Shown piece after piece: positions 1-7,062 of a DNA stretch of 28,741 nucleotides; positions within the stretch are counted from its first letter, which is position 1; the number at the start of each line of letters is the position of its first letter. This DNA is from DATBFX01 sp036558305. Lineage in GTDB: Bacteria; Chloroflexota; Chloroflexia; Thermomicrobiales; UBA6265. Below the pieces are notes generated by a model. That model saw only the letters and a list, made by a program, of their open reading frames with translations. It did no database searches and was not told the DNA's origin. The stretch covers positions 1 through 28,741 of the forward strand of contig DATBFX010000598.1 of the NCBI GenBank assembly GCA_036558305.1, given 5' to 3'. The translations under genes and the position numbers were made by a program.

Positions 1-441
1 AAGGACCGCGGCCGGAGCGGGAGCCGGCGCCGCTGGGCGGCCGGCGACCCGGCCGCGGTCGGCTGGGCGGCCCCCGGGCGGGCATGGCCGGGGCTGCGCC
101 GCGTGGTCGCCGGCGCGGCCGAGCGCCGCTTGCCGAGCAAGACCGAACGGGGGACGCGCTGCGTCCTGAGCAGCCGGCCCGGCGACGCGCGCGCGCCGGC
201 CGCCGCGGTGCGCCGTCACCGGGGCATCGAGAACCGGGTGCGCCGGGTGCGCCGGGTGCCCGCCCTCGCCGTCCGCGAGGACGACAGCCGGGTGCGCGCC
301 GGCCACGCCGCCGAGAACCTCGCCGTGCCGCGCCGCCTCGCCCGCAATCTGCGGCGCCAGGAACGGACGGCCACGGTCGGCACCAAGGCCAAGCGCCTCA
401 CGGCGGCCCGCGACACCCCTTACCCGCCCAAAGCCCTGGCC
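1..441 (+). pseudogene. ISAs1-family transposase, C-terminal remnant
   Basis: The frame starting at base 1 is open from the window edge. It reads like the end of an ISAs1-family DDE transposase: W-PGL-R-VV, then RRHRGIENR, REDDSRVRAGHAAENLAV and RRLARNLRRQERT. In intact members these blocks read RxHWGIEN-LHWVLDV-F-EDxSRxRxGxAxENLA. Here the conserved tryptophans of the HW and HWV blocks are arginines, which fits decay by TGG-to-CGG changes. The frame runs past the expected stop to 609, so the native stop is lost. It is probably inactive. The 5' part lies outside the window. It sits against the truncated protease-like gene and probably caused that truncation. Confidence 0.75.
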
Positions 442-462
442 GGTTGCAATGCGATTGCCCTG
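1..462 (+). mobile_element. Right end of a decayed ISAs1-family insertion sequence
   Basis: The segment holds the 3' part of an ISAs1-type transposase, followed by a short non-coding end. I place the outer edge near 462, after a TTGCAATGCGATTGCCCTG stretch that looks like an IS terminus. Beyond it the sequence becomes the protease-like gene on the opposite strand. The left end is outside the window, so the terminal repeat and target duplication cannot be checked. The stretch is more GC-rich than its neighbours. The boundary is an inference; the transposase similarity is what the translation shows. Confidence 0.6.
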
Positions 463-914
463 ATGAGTTGCAGATTTGGTAGCCCGTCAGGGCGACCGAT
501 CGTGACGACTCCCGTTTCGCGCATGCGATTCAGTTGCTCGAAGGCGAGACTGGAACGGATCTCGCTGCGCCAGGATCTCAGGACTTTGGCCGCGTTCGAC
601 GCGTACTGATTGGGTGCACCGATTCCGGCATAGTCAAGGAAGTGGCCGATTTCGTGGAGTATTGCAAGTCGGCTACGCGACGCCGAGTTGATGACGATGC
701 GAACCGGCGCGCCGGTCGCCGGGTCGACTTCGAATCTGCCTTCGGTTGGGCCGAGTAATCGTAAGGTCACGGAAATCTGCGGCAGGTTGCCATCTCCGTG
801 GACTGATGCGACGGCTGAGGCGGCATCGCGGATCGCCTCGTAGGCGAGGCCAGATGGTATCGCTAACGCCCGACCGACCGAAATGCCCGCCGGCCGCGTC
901 CCCGCCTCACCCAC
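463..914 (-). pseudogene. Truncated HEIGH-motif zinc-protease-like gene (copy 1)
   Basis: It starts at the GTG at 914 and has the same first 12 residues (MGEAGTRPAGIS) as the intact copy at 1222-1905. The two stay alignable through the HEIGHFLDYAGIG motif (histidines at residues 87 and 91). The frame loses its match at about residue 150, where the ISAs1 remnant begins, and it stays open to a stop at 420. The lost part holds the NELWARSY block, which should supply the third zinc ligand, so the product is probably inactive. Outside the shared N-terminus the two copies are clearly diverged, so this is not a fresh duplicate. GC content is lower than in the housekeeping genes, suggesting acquired DNA. 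No own ribosome binding site is evident; the start lies within the aroA-tail repeat. Confidence 0.7.
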
Positions 915-986
915 CCGTGACCTCCGCCAACCGCGCGAAGAAGTCCGGGAAGGTCTTGGCGACGCAGCCGGGGTCGAGGATGCGGA
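880..986. repeat. 107-bp direct repeat, copy B (aroA tail + protease-like start)
   Basis: It matches 1871-1977 at an offset of 991 bp, with one difference that I can see. Read on the minus strand it encodes the last 24 or so codons of AroA (ending EVTGG instead of EVTSG) and its stop, overlapping the first 12 codons of protease-like copy 1. The match ends sharply on both sides. Confidence 0.9.
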
Positions 987-1003
987 CGCGTGAACGACGT
1001 GGG

Positions 1004-1234
1004 CTACCCATCGTCGTCGAGTTCGTCGTCCTCGAGCGGATCGAGACCCATGCGGCGCCGTTCTTCCGGCGTCGGCGGTCGGGTAAAAGCGATGTCGCCG
1101 TCGATCTCGCCGTGCCGGAGCGCGACGATGAACTCCGCCTCTATCCGTTCGACGGCGGTGGTTCGCAGGACTTCCTGAATCTCGTCTTCTCGAGTACTGA
1201 CCGTCGCCACCAAGTCTGTTTTCAAGTGATCCAT
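1004..1234 (-). CDS. Small acidic protein of unknown function (76 aa)
   Basis: The ATG at 1234 overlaps the end of the HEIGH protein gene by 13 bp, so the two are probably translationally coupled. The product begins MDHLKTDLVATVSTRE. It has a helical-looking middle, then a PPTPEERRRMGLDPLEDDE stretch and an aspartate-rich C-terminus. There is no signal peptide or membrane segment. I do not recognise the family. Its position as an overlapping companion of a zinc-protease-like gene makes a partner, chaperone or inhibitor role possible, but nothing in the sequence proves this. No copy accompanies the truncated paralogue inside the window; that side is occupied by the IS remnant. Confidence 0.65.
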   Translation of the reverse strand: MDHLKTDLVATVSTREDEIQEVLRTTAVERIEAEFIVALRHGEIDGDIAFTRPPTPEERRRMGLDPLEDDELDDDG

Positions 1235-1905
1235 TTCAGCCTCCGAAAGAGGGTCTCAACCATTCGTTCGACCGGTTCGTAGTCCTCGTCGTCCCAGAAC
1301 CTCGGGACGTAGACCATACCGTCTGGTCGCAGCCGCCTTGCGTCGAGATCGGTTCGGAGCAACCTATCTCGGCTTCGCAGGGCGATGAACTGGACGTAAG
1401 ATCGCGCCCAAAGTTCATTGTATTTCAAAAGGTATTGGACGTAAGGCAGGTCGACGGCTCCCAGTTGCGACTCCTCGCCAGGTGAGTGAACGGGAGCTAC
1501 TCCAGTCCGACGCATGAGCGCCAGATCGGAGAAGGCGCGGCTATTACGCACGGCGTCACGCCATGGTCGCATCAGGCTGCTGGTCTCAGACGCGAAACGG
1601 TTGGCCGAACCGATCCCTGCATAGTCGAGGAAGTGCCCAATCTCGTGAAGGACGGCCAGACGTGGCCGGGCAGCGGTGACGACCTCGATCGAGTCGGGAG
1701 TTCCGTTGGTTGGATCGATGCGGAACCTTCCTTCGCGTTGCGAGAATGAACGGAGCGTCACGCGGATAGGCACCAAGTCTCCATCGCCGTGGACGGAATC
1801 GATCGCCGCGATGGCCTCTCTGATCGGGTCGTAGGCGAGCCCCGGCGGAACGTCCAATGCGCGACTCAGCGAAATGCCCGCCGGCCGCGTCCCCGCCTCA
1901 CCCAC
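1222..1905 (-). CDS. HEIGH-motif zinc-metallopeptidase-like protein (copy 2, intact)
   Basis: The product has 227 residues and starts at GTG 1905, overlapping the aroA stop by 8 bp. The HEIGHFLDYAGIG block (H87, E88, H91) is a zinc-binding HExxH helix. Downstream, NELWARSYVQF (E164) is a good candidate third ligand. A YVPRFWDDEDYEPVERM block near the C-terminus resembles the ends of phage-associated or MuF-type metallopeptidase domains, which often read E-W/F-A-R-A-Y then W-D-D-D-F-E. There is no signal peptide, so it is probably cytoplasmic. The substrate is unknown. GC content is visibly lower than in aroA (parts near 1381-1440 are about 45%), suggesting transfer. It is probably expressed from the aroA transcript. 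The zinc-protease call is moderately firm; the biological role is not known. Confidence 0.7.
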   Translation of the reverse strand: MGEAGTRPAGISLSRALDVPPGLAYDPIREAIAAIDSVHGDGDLVPIRVTLRSFSQREGRFRIDPTNGTPDSIEVVTAARPRLAVLHEIGHFLDYAGIGSANRFASETSSLMRPWRDAVRNSRAFSDLALMRRTGVAPVHSPGEESQLGAVDLPYVQYLLKYNELWARSYVQFIALRSRDRLLRTDLDARRLRPDGMVYVPRFWDDEDYEPVERMVETLFRRLKWIT

Positions 1906-1977
1906 TCGTGACCTCCGCCAACCGCGCGAAGAAGTCCGGGAAGGTCTTGGCGACGCAGCCGGGGTCGAGGATGCGGA
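1871..1977. repeat. 107-bp direct repeat, copy A (inside functional aroA)
   Basis: This is the counterpart of 880-986. Here it is the real 3' end of aroA plus the first codons of the intact HEIGH protein gene. The 884 bp between the two copies holds the intact protease-like gene and its small companion. Confidence 0.9.
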
Positions 1978-3247
1978 TGGCGGGGGCGCGGAGGGCGGTG
2001 ATGGCGAAACTCATCGCCATCCGGTGGTCGTCGTAGGTGTGGACGTCGGCCGGGACGATGGGGGCGGGGTGGATGGTCAGGCCGTCGGGGCGCTCCTCGA
2101 CGGTTTGGCCGAGGCGGCGGAGCTCGGTGGCGAGGGCGGCGACGCGGTCGGTCTCCTTGAGGCGGGCGTGCGCGACGCCGCGGATCGTCGTCGGCCCGGC
2201 GGCGAAGGGGGCGATCGCGGCCAGGGTCTGGGCGGTGTCGGAGATGGCGTTCAGGTCGAGATCGACACCCTTGAGCGAGCCGACCGGCGGGCCGATCACC
2301 TCGACATAATCCTCGGCGATCGTGACGGTCGCGCCCATCGCGGCGAGGACGTCGACGAAACGAAGATCGCCCTGGGTCGAGTCCCGACCGAGACCGTCGA
2401 CGCGGACGCGACCGCCGGTCACCGCCGCCGCGGCGAAGAAGTACGAGGCGTTGGAGGCGTCCGGTTCGATCCGGTAGCTGCGGCCCCGGTAGCGTTGGCC
2501 CGGTGCAACGCGAAAGACGCGCCAGTCGTCCGTACCCAATTCCAGCTCGACGCCGAAGGCCCGCATCACTGCCGCGGTCATCGGCATGTAGGGTTTGGAA
2601 ACGAGGTCGCCGATGACTTCGACCTCGACACCCTGCTCGGCGTACGGAGCGGCCAGGAGGAGCGCCGAGAAGAACTGGCTGCTCTGATCGCCGGCCATCG
2701 CGGTCCGACCACCGCGCAGTCCGTCGGCGCGGACGACGACCGGCGGGCAACCGGTGCCTTCCTCGCTGACGGCGTCGGCGCCGAGGTCGTTCAGCGCCTG
2801 GAGCAGGGGCGCGATCGGTCGTTTGCGCATCCGCGGCACCCCATCGATGCGGTAGGTGCCGCGTCCCAGCGGCAGCGCCGCCGTCAGGAAGCGCATCGCC
2901 GTCCCGGCATTCCCGACGAAGAGATCGGCCGCGGGTGCGGAGAAGGTGCCACCGCCACCCCGAACCCCGAATCGCTCGCCCGCCTCGTCGGTCTCCACCG
3001 CGACGCCGAGGGCGTTCAGCGCCGCCGCCATGTAGCGGGTGTCGTCGCTGTGGAGCGCACCGGTCAGTTCGCTCTCGCCGTCGGCAAGGGCGGCGGCGAG
3101 GAGGGCGCGGTTGGTGATGCTTTTCGAACCGGGAATGCGGGCGACGGCGTCGACGTGAGGCGGAAGGCGGAGGGCGGAAGGCGGGAGGGAACGTGGAGAC
3201 CAGGAATCGGTCCGCGATTCCATCGTGCCGCTGGCGAGTTCGCTCAT
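1898..3247 (-). CDS. aroA: 3-phosphoshikimate 1-carboxyvinyltransferase (EPSP synthase)
   Basis: It catalyses shikimate-3-phosphate + PEP to EPSP, the sixth step of the shikimate pathway, in the cytoplasm. Diagnostic blocks are ARIPGSKSITNRALLAAAL (PEP/S3P site), LFVGNAGTAMRFL, GDQSSQFFSALLLAAP, EPDASNASYF, ARLKETDR and YDDHRMAMSFA. The position of E. coli Pro101, in the glyphosate-contact loop, is Phe here. I chose ATG 3247 (449 aa), with GGGAGGG about 11-12 nt upstream; ATG 3223 is an alternative. No start lies closer to the conserved domain, so the N-terminal extension is real and residues 19-31 are encoded by one arm of the 37-bp inverted repeat. The gene follows the M29 peptidase by 41 bp. 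Its 3' end is duplicated at 880-986. Confidence 0.93.
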   Translation of the reverse strand: MSELASGTMESRTDSWSPRSLPPSALRLPPHVDAVARIPGSKSITNRALLAAALADGESELTGALHSDDTRYMAAALNALGVAVETDEAGERFGVRGGGGTFSAPAADLFVGNAGTAMRFLTAALPLGRGTYRIDGVPRMRKRPIAPLLQALNDLGADAVSEEGTGCPPVVVRADGLRGGRTAMAGDQSSQFFSALLLAAPYAEQGVEVEVIGDLVSKPYMPMTAAVMRAFGVELELGTDDWRVFRVAPGQRYRGRSYRIEPDASNASYFFAAAAVTGGRVRVDGLGRDSTQGDLRFVDVLAAMGATVTIAEDYVEVIGPPVGSLKGVDLDLNAISDTAQTLAAIAPFAAGPTTIRGVAHARLKETDRVAALATELRRLGQTVEERPDGLTIHPAPIVPADVHTYDDHRMAMSFAITALRAPAIRILDPGCVAKTFPDFFARLAEVTSG

Positions 3248-3290
3248 CCGAATCGTTCCCTCCCGCCTTCCGCCCTCCGCCTTCCGCCTC
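3157..3290. repeat. Perfect 37-bp inverted repeat around the aroA start
   Basis: The arms 3157-3193 and 3254-3290 are exact reverse complements (37/37) with a 60-nt spacer. The purine-rich arm is built from GGCGGA and GGCGGG units. In the aroA mRNA the 5' arm follows the M29 peptidase stop at once and contains the only good ribosome binding site for aroA. The ATG lies in the loop, and the 3' arm is translated. Folding would hide the binding site. Confidence 0.95.
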
Positions 3291-4392
3291 AAACCACGTA
3301 CTTCCCGTCGACGAGGAACGGTTGGCCGTCGACGTCGACCCGGCCGCCCTGGCGGAGATCGCAGATCAGATCCCAGTGGACGGCCGATTTGTTGGTGTTG
3401 CCGGTTTCGGGGTAGCCGGCGCCGAGGGCCATGTGGATCGTACCGCCGATCTTCTCGTCGAAGAGGATGTTGCGGGTGAAGCGGGTCACGTCGAAGTTGG
3501 TACCGAAGGCGAATTCGCCGAGGTAGCGAGCACCCTCGTCCGTCTCGAGGGTTTCGCGCAGGTAGTCCTCGCCCTTGGCGGCACCGGCGTCGACGACCTT
3601 GCCGTCGACGAAGCGGAGGCGGACGTCGACGACGTCGCGACCGCCGACGGAGACCGGGTAGGTGAAGCGGACGCGACCGTTGGCGGAGGTTTCGACGGGA
3701 CCGGTGAAGACCTCGCCGTCCGGAAAATTCTTCGTGCCGTCGGCGTTGACCCAGGTGCGGCCGGCGACCGCGAGGGTGAGATCGGTGTCGGGACCGACGA
3801 GGTGCAGTTCGCGCTTCCCGGCGAGCCAGTCGATCAGGCGCTGCTGCTCGGTGGAGAGCGCTTTCCAGGCGGCGACCGGGTCGGGTTGGTTCAGCTTGCA
3901 GGCGGCGAAGACGAACTCGGCGAAGTCCTCGGTCGCCATCTCGGCGTCCTGCGCGTAGGCGTCGGTCGGGTAGAGGGTCAAGGTCCATTGCAGCTCGCCG
4001 GTGGAGGAACGACGCATGTAGGTTTCCAGCAACGGACCGCGGGCGCGCTGGCGGGCAAGCTGGCGCGCGGGGTCGACGTCGGCGAGGTTCTTCGTGTTGG
4101 TCTCCGCCTGGACGTTGACGAGGACGTCGGTCTGCTCGTAGATGAAACGCTCGACGGGGCTGATGTAGGAGATCTGCTCGTCGGAACCGTGGCGAAGGAG
4201 GTCCGTCGCCAGTCCGTGGAGCGTCGGCATCATCACCGGAAAACCGCCGCGACCGAGGACCTCGTGGTAGACCGTCCTGAGTAGCGGTTCGGCCGCGATA
4301 CCGCCCAGGATCGCGACCGTCTGCCCCGGTTGAACATCGACCGAAAAACCGACCAGGGCCTTTGCCCACGATTCCAGGCGGGGATCTGGCAC
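3289..4392 (-). CDS. M29-family metallo-aminopeptidase
   Basis: This is a 367-residue cytoplasmic aminopeptidase of the AmpS/aminopeptidase T (MEROPS M29) family, which removes N-terminal residues from peptides using a two-metal centre. The family's metal ligands can be matched in order: E227 in GEVFTGPVET, E293 in YLGEFAFGTN, H320 in GGTIHMALG, and H339 and D341 in VHWDLICDL. Length is normal. It starts at GTG 4392, preceded by AAGGAG about 10 nt upstream. A -10-like TATAAC lies about 48 nt upstream of the start. aroA follows 41 bp downstream on the same strand, separated by one arm of the inverted repeat. There is no obvious metabolic link between the two genes. Confidence 0.92.
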   Translation of the reverse strand: MPDPRLESWAKALVGFSVDVQPGQTVAILGGIAAEPLLRTVYHEVLGRGGFPVMMPTLHGLATDLLRHGSDEQISYISPVERFIYEQTDVLVNVQAETNTKNLADVDPARQLARQRARGPLLETYMRRSSTGELQWTLTLYPTDAYAQDAEMATEDFAEFVFAACKLNQPDPVAAWKALSTEQQRLIDWLAGKRELHLVGPDTDLTLAVAGRTWVNADGTKNFPDGEVFTGPVETSANGRVRFTYPVSVGGRDVVDVRLRFVDGKVVDAGAAKGEDYLRETLETDEGARYLGEFAFGTNFDVTRFTRNILFDEKIGGTIHMALGAGYPETGNTNKSAVHWDLICDLRQGGRVDVDGQPFLVDGKYVV

Positions 4393-4430
4393 GCCGCGAA
4401 TGCTCCTTGCACGACGATCGGACGCGTCAC

Positions 4431-4445
4431 AACCGCGCGGTTATA
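4431..4445 (-). promoter_or_regulatory. Candidate -10 element and overlapping palindrome upstream of the M29 peptidase
   Basis: On the minus strand a TATAAC hexamer (4445-4440) lies about 48 nt before the GTG start. It overlaps a perfect 12-bp palindrome, AACCGCGCGGTT (4431-4442). No clear -35 is visible. The palindrome could be an operator; this is inference. Confidence 0.35.
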
Positions 4446-4454
4446 CCACGGGGT

Positions 4455-4540
4455 GGGGCGGAGGGCGGATGAGGACTGAGGACTGAGTGAATCGCCCCGG
4501 TCGGACGCTATCCACCCTCGTCCGCCCTTTCCCGCCCTCC
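4455..4540. repeat. Intergenic GGCGGA/GAGGACTG repeat with imperfect inverted arms
   Basis: This is the space between the cupin gene and the M29 peptidase. It contains GGGCGGATGAGG (4463-4474) and its near complement CCTCGTCCGCCC (4516-4527, one mismatch that would be a G-U pair in RNA). Two copies of GAGGACTG follow the left arm. The composition resembles the arms of the aroA inverted repeat, so the two may belong to one repeat family. It may act as a weak terminator for the cupin operon. Confidence 0.6.
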
Positions 4541-4544
4541 GTTG

Positions 4545-4964
4545 TCAGTCGCGAGCCCAGGTTGGCGGTACTCCCGCTGGCAACTGGCGGTAGTCGGGGA
4601 GGTCGGCAAGCGCGCGTTCGGGACCGCCGGGGTTATAGATGGCGAGCAGGCGCAGCGGTGTCCAGCCGGTGTTGAGGGTCGAGTGGTAGACGCCGAGGGG
4701 GATGTAGAGCGTGTCGCCGGCGCGGACCGGGAACGGTTGGCCGTCGTCGATCACCTGTTGACCCTCGCCGGAGAGGACGTAAAGGACTTCCTCGGCGTCG
4801 GGATGGTTGTGGCGGCTGTGACCCTTGCCGGGAACGAGGACGACCTCGCCGAAGGTGAGACCGGCGCCCGTGGTGGTCGTCGGGGTGACGAACCACTTGA
4901 TGGCGCCCCAGTCGAAGGTCTGGGTCGGGACCGAGGCGGGATCGATCGGTTGCTGATTCGTCAC
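4545..4964 (-). CDS. Single-domain cupin protein
   Basis: The product has 139 residues. A small beta-barrel cupin domain is shown by HSRHNHPDAEEVLYVLSGEG (H52, H54, E58 or E59) and the second motif PVRAGDTLYIPLGVYHS (H94), so a bound metal is likely. The start is GTG 4964, with AAAGGAG 9 nt upstream inside the preceding gene; the GTGA overlap with that gene's stop shows tight coupling. It is the last gene of the UPF0261/TIM-barrel/cupin operon. The reaction is unknown: such proteins can be dioxygenases, isomerases or binding proteins. Context suggests it works on the same substrate as the two upstream genes. Confidence 0.85.
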   Translation of the reverse strand: MTNQQPIDPASVPTQTFDWGAIKWFVTPTTTTGAGLTFGEVVLVPGKGHSRHNHPDAEEVLYVLSGEGQQVIDDGQPFPVRAGDTLYIPLGVYHSTLNTGWTPLRLLAIYNPGGPERALADLPDYRQLPAGVPPTWARD

Positions 4965-5809
4965 GGTGCGGAACTCCTTTCGATGGTGATGGACTTGAAG
5001 CGGCGCGCGTTGGCGGTGATCGCCTGCTCGACCGGGAGACGCTCCATACTCGAGGCCCCGTAGAAGCCGACGACACCCCGCGTGCGCGCCAGCACGTATT
5101 CGGCGTCGTCTGGCTCGGCGATCGGCCCGCCGTGGCAAACGACCAGGATTTCGGGATTCACGGCTTTCGCGGCGTCGTGGATCGCCTGGGTCCGTTGCAC
5201 GGCCTCGTCGAGCGAGAGGGCGGTTTGGGCGCCGATCGTCCCCGACGTCGTCAATCCCATGTGGGCGACGAGGATGTCGGCGCCGGCGCCGGCCATCTGC
5301 CGCGCCTCCTCCTCGGTGGCCGCGTACGGGGTGGTCAAGAGGTCGAGATCGCGCGCCGTGCGGATCATCTCGACTTCGAGACCGTAGCCCATCCCGGTCT
5401 CTTCGAGGTTGGTGCGGATGATGCCGTCGAAGAGGCAGACGGTCGGAAAATTCTGGACGCCGGTGAAACCGAGTTCTTGTATCTGCTTGAGGAACACCGG
5501 CATCAGGCGAAAGGGATCGGTGCCGCAGACGCCGGCCAGCACGGGCGTGTGCTGAACCACCGGCAGGACCTCGCCGGCCATCTCCAGGACGATCGCGTTG
5601 GCGTCCCCGTACGGCATCAACCCCGCCAGCGAACCGCGACCGGCCATCCGGTAGCGACCGGAGTTGTAGATGACGATCAGGTCGAGTCCGCCGGCCTCTT
5701 CGCACTTGGCGGAGAGACCGGTGCCGGCCCCACCGCCGACGATCGGTCTCCCTTCGGCCACCTGCCGGCGGAGTTTGTCCAGGGTCTCCTGGCGCGTGGG
5801 ACGCTTCAT
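4961..5809 (-). CDS. PEP-hydrolase-like TIM-barrel protein
   Basis: The product has 282 residues and belongs to the family annotated as phosphoenolpyruvate hydrolase or TIM-barrel signal-transduction protein. Characteristic stretches are PIVGGGAGTGLSAKCEEAGG, LIVIYNSGRYRMAGRGSLAG, TPVLAGVCGTDPF, GVQNFPTVCLFDG and ILVAHMGLTTSGT. The barrel resembles the isocitrate lyase/PEP mutase superfamily. It starts at ATG 5809, with GGGAGG 6 nt upstream, and overlaps the UPF0261 stop as ATGA. In plants and fungi a related barrel is fused behind a UPF0261 domain, as in the tomato Tm-1 protein; here the halves are separate genes. The physiological substrate is not established. The family call is firm, the reaction is not. 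Confidence 0.87.
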   Translation of the reverse strand: MKRPTRQETLDKLRRQVAEGRPIVGGGAGTGLSAKCEEAGGLDLIVIYNSGRYRMAGRGSLAGLMPYGDANAIVLEMAGEVLPVVQHTPVLAGVCGTDPFRLMPVFLKQIQELGFTGVQNFPTVCLFDGIIRTNLEETGMGYGLEVEMIRTARDLDLLTTPYAATEEEARQMAGAGADILVAHMGLTTSGTIGAQTALSLDEAVQRTQAIHDAAKAVNPEILVVCHGGPIAEPDDAEYVLARTRGVVGFYGASSMERLPVEQAITANARRFKSITIERSSAP

Positions 5810-7062
5810 CCTCTGCCTCCCGCCGTGGCACGCGACGGCGACCACGCCTGGTAGTGCGCGTGGAGGGTGTCTGCCATCGCGCGGGCGAACGCCGGATCGT
5901 TGACGTCGGTGTCCAGGTAGCGCGCGTCGACGCGCGGATCGAGATGCTCCCGCAAGGCGGCGACGAGCGCGGCGTCCGCTTCGGGATCGGCGAAGACACC
6001 GCCGGGCGTGGAGATCGCGGAGACACCGCGCAACGGCACGAACAGGGTGAGCGGTCCCCGCGCCCGGTTCAGTTTGGCGGCGATGCGGCGACCGAGTTCG
6101 GCATTTTCTTCGGGGTTGGTCCGCATCAGGGTGACGGTGGCGTTGTGCTTGTAAAGGCGGCGTCCGGCATAGCGAGGCGGCACGGACTCGATCGGACCGA
6201 AATTGACCATGTCGAGGGCACCGAGCGAAACGACCTGCGGAATGCCGCGCTCGCCGGCGACCTCGAGCCGTCGGGGTCCGGCCGCGAGGACGCCGCCGGC
6301 CAGATCGTCGGCCAGTTCGGTCGTCGTCATGTCGAGCACGGCCGTGATGTACTCGCTCTCGACGAGCGATTCCATCGTGTCGCCACCGACACCGGTGGCG
6401 TGGAAAACGAGGACTTCGTAACCGAGTTCTTCCAGCCGCTTGCGAGCGGCGGTGACACCCTTGGTCGTGACGCCGAACATCGTCGCCCCGATCAGCGGTT
6501 TGCTTTCGGCGGTCGCGACGAACCCCGCCGCGGTGCGCGCCATCCCGGCGATGGCACCCGCGGCGTTGGTCAGCACGCGCGCGGAGAGACGGTTGATACC
6601 GGCGACATCGACGACCGAATACATCAGCGTCAGGTCGGTCGTGCCGACGTACGGGCGGGTGTCGCCGGCAGCGACCGTGGTGACGAGCAGTTTGGGGACG
6701 CCGACCGGCAACCGGCGCATCGCCTGACTGGCGAGCGTGGCGTTGCCGGAACCGCCGAGCGCAAGGACCCCGTGCAACCGCCCTTCGGCATGGAGCCGGG
6801 CGACGATCTCGCCGGCGCCGCGTGCCATCGTCGCGATCGCTTCGCCGCGGTCGCCACGGGCGATCAGATCCCGGAGCTCGGCTCCGGCGGCGTGGGCGAC
6901 CTCCTCGCGGGTGACGTCCGGCGTCGCCTTGGGCGCATCCAGGATGCCGGCGTCGACGAGGAGGACGGCGACCCCTTCTGCGAGCAGCCGATCGCGGACG
7001 TAGCCGTATTCGACCCCCTTGGTGTCGAGCGTGCCGAGCAGAACGACGGTCGGAGTTGTCAC
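5806..7062 (-). CDS. UPF0261 (Tm-1-like ATP-binding domain) protein
   Basis: The product has 418 residues. The N-terminus VVLLGTLDTKGVEYGYVRDRL, the LALGGSGNATLASQAMR glycine loop, KLLVTTVAAGDTRPYVGTTD and FHATGVGGDTMESLV are hallmarks of the UPF0261 family. This family matches the N-terminal half of tomato Tm-1, which binds nucleotide. It starts at GTG 7062, with AAGGAG 7 nt upstream. It is the first gene of a three-gene operon with a TIM barrel and a cupin. The catalytic role in bacteria is unknown; a catabolic function is often assumed from genome context. No signal peptide is seen, so it is cytoplasmic. The family assignment is confident. Confidence 0.9.
   Translation of the reverse strand: MTTPTVVLLGTLDTKGVEYGYVRDRLLAEGVAVLLVDAGILDAPKATPDVTREEVAHAAGAELRDLIARGDRGEAIATMARGAGEIVARLHAEGRLHGVLALGGSGNATLASQAMRRLPVGVPKLLVTTVAAGDTRPYVGTTDLTLMYSVVDVAGINRLSARVLTNAAGAIAGMARTAAGFVATAESKPLIGATMFGVTTKGVTAARKRLEELGYEVLVFHATGVGGDTMESLVESEYITAVLDMTTTELADDLAGGVLAAGPRRLEVAGERGIPQVVSLGALDMVNFGPIESVPPRYAGRRLYKHNATVTLMRTNPEENAELGRRIAAKLNRARGPLTLFVPLRGVSAISTPGGVFADPEADAALVAALREHLDPRVDARYLDTDVNDPAFARAMADTLHAHYQAWSPSRATAGGRG

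Noticed and set aside
880..1977. Attachment sites of an integrated element at the aroA 3' end
   Set aside because: The direct repeats fit, but no integrase, recombinase or phage gene lies between them and the enclosed DNA is only about 0.9 kb. I report it as a recombination puzzle instead.
1874..3415. A 513-codon plus-strand frame
   Set aside because: It is antisense to aroA and rich in Gly, Asp and Val, as expected from the complement of GC-rich codons.
1898..4369. A single minus-strand open frame of 823 codons
   Set aside because: Its second half is AroA, but its first half is an arginine-rich shadow of the M29 peptidase in another frame. The real aroA start is near 3247.
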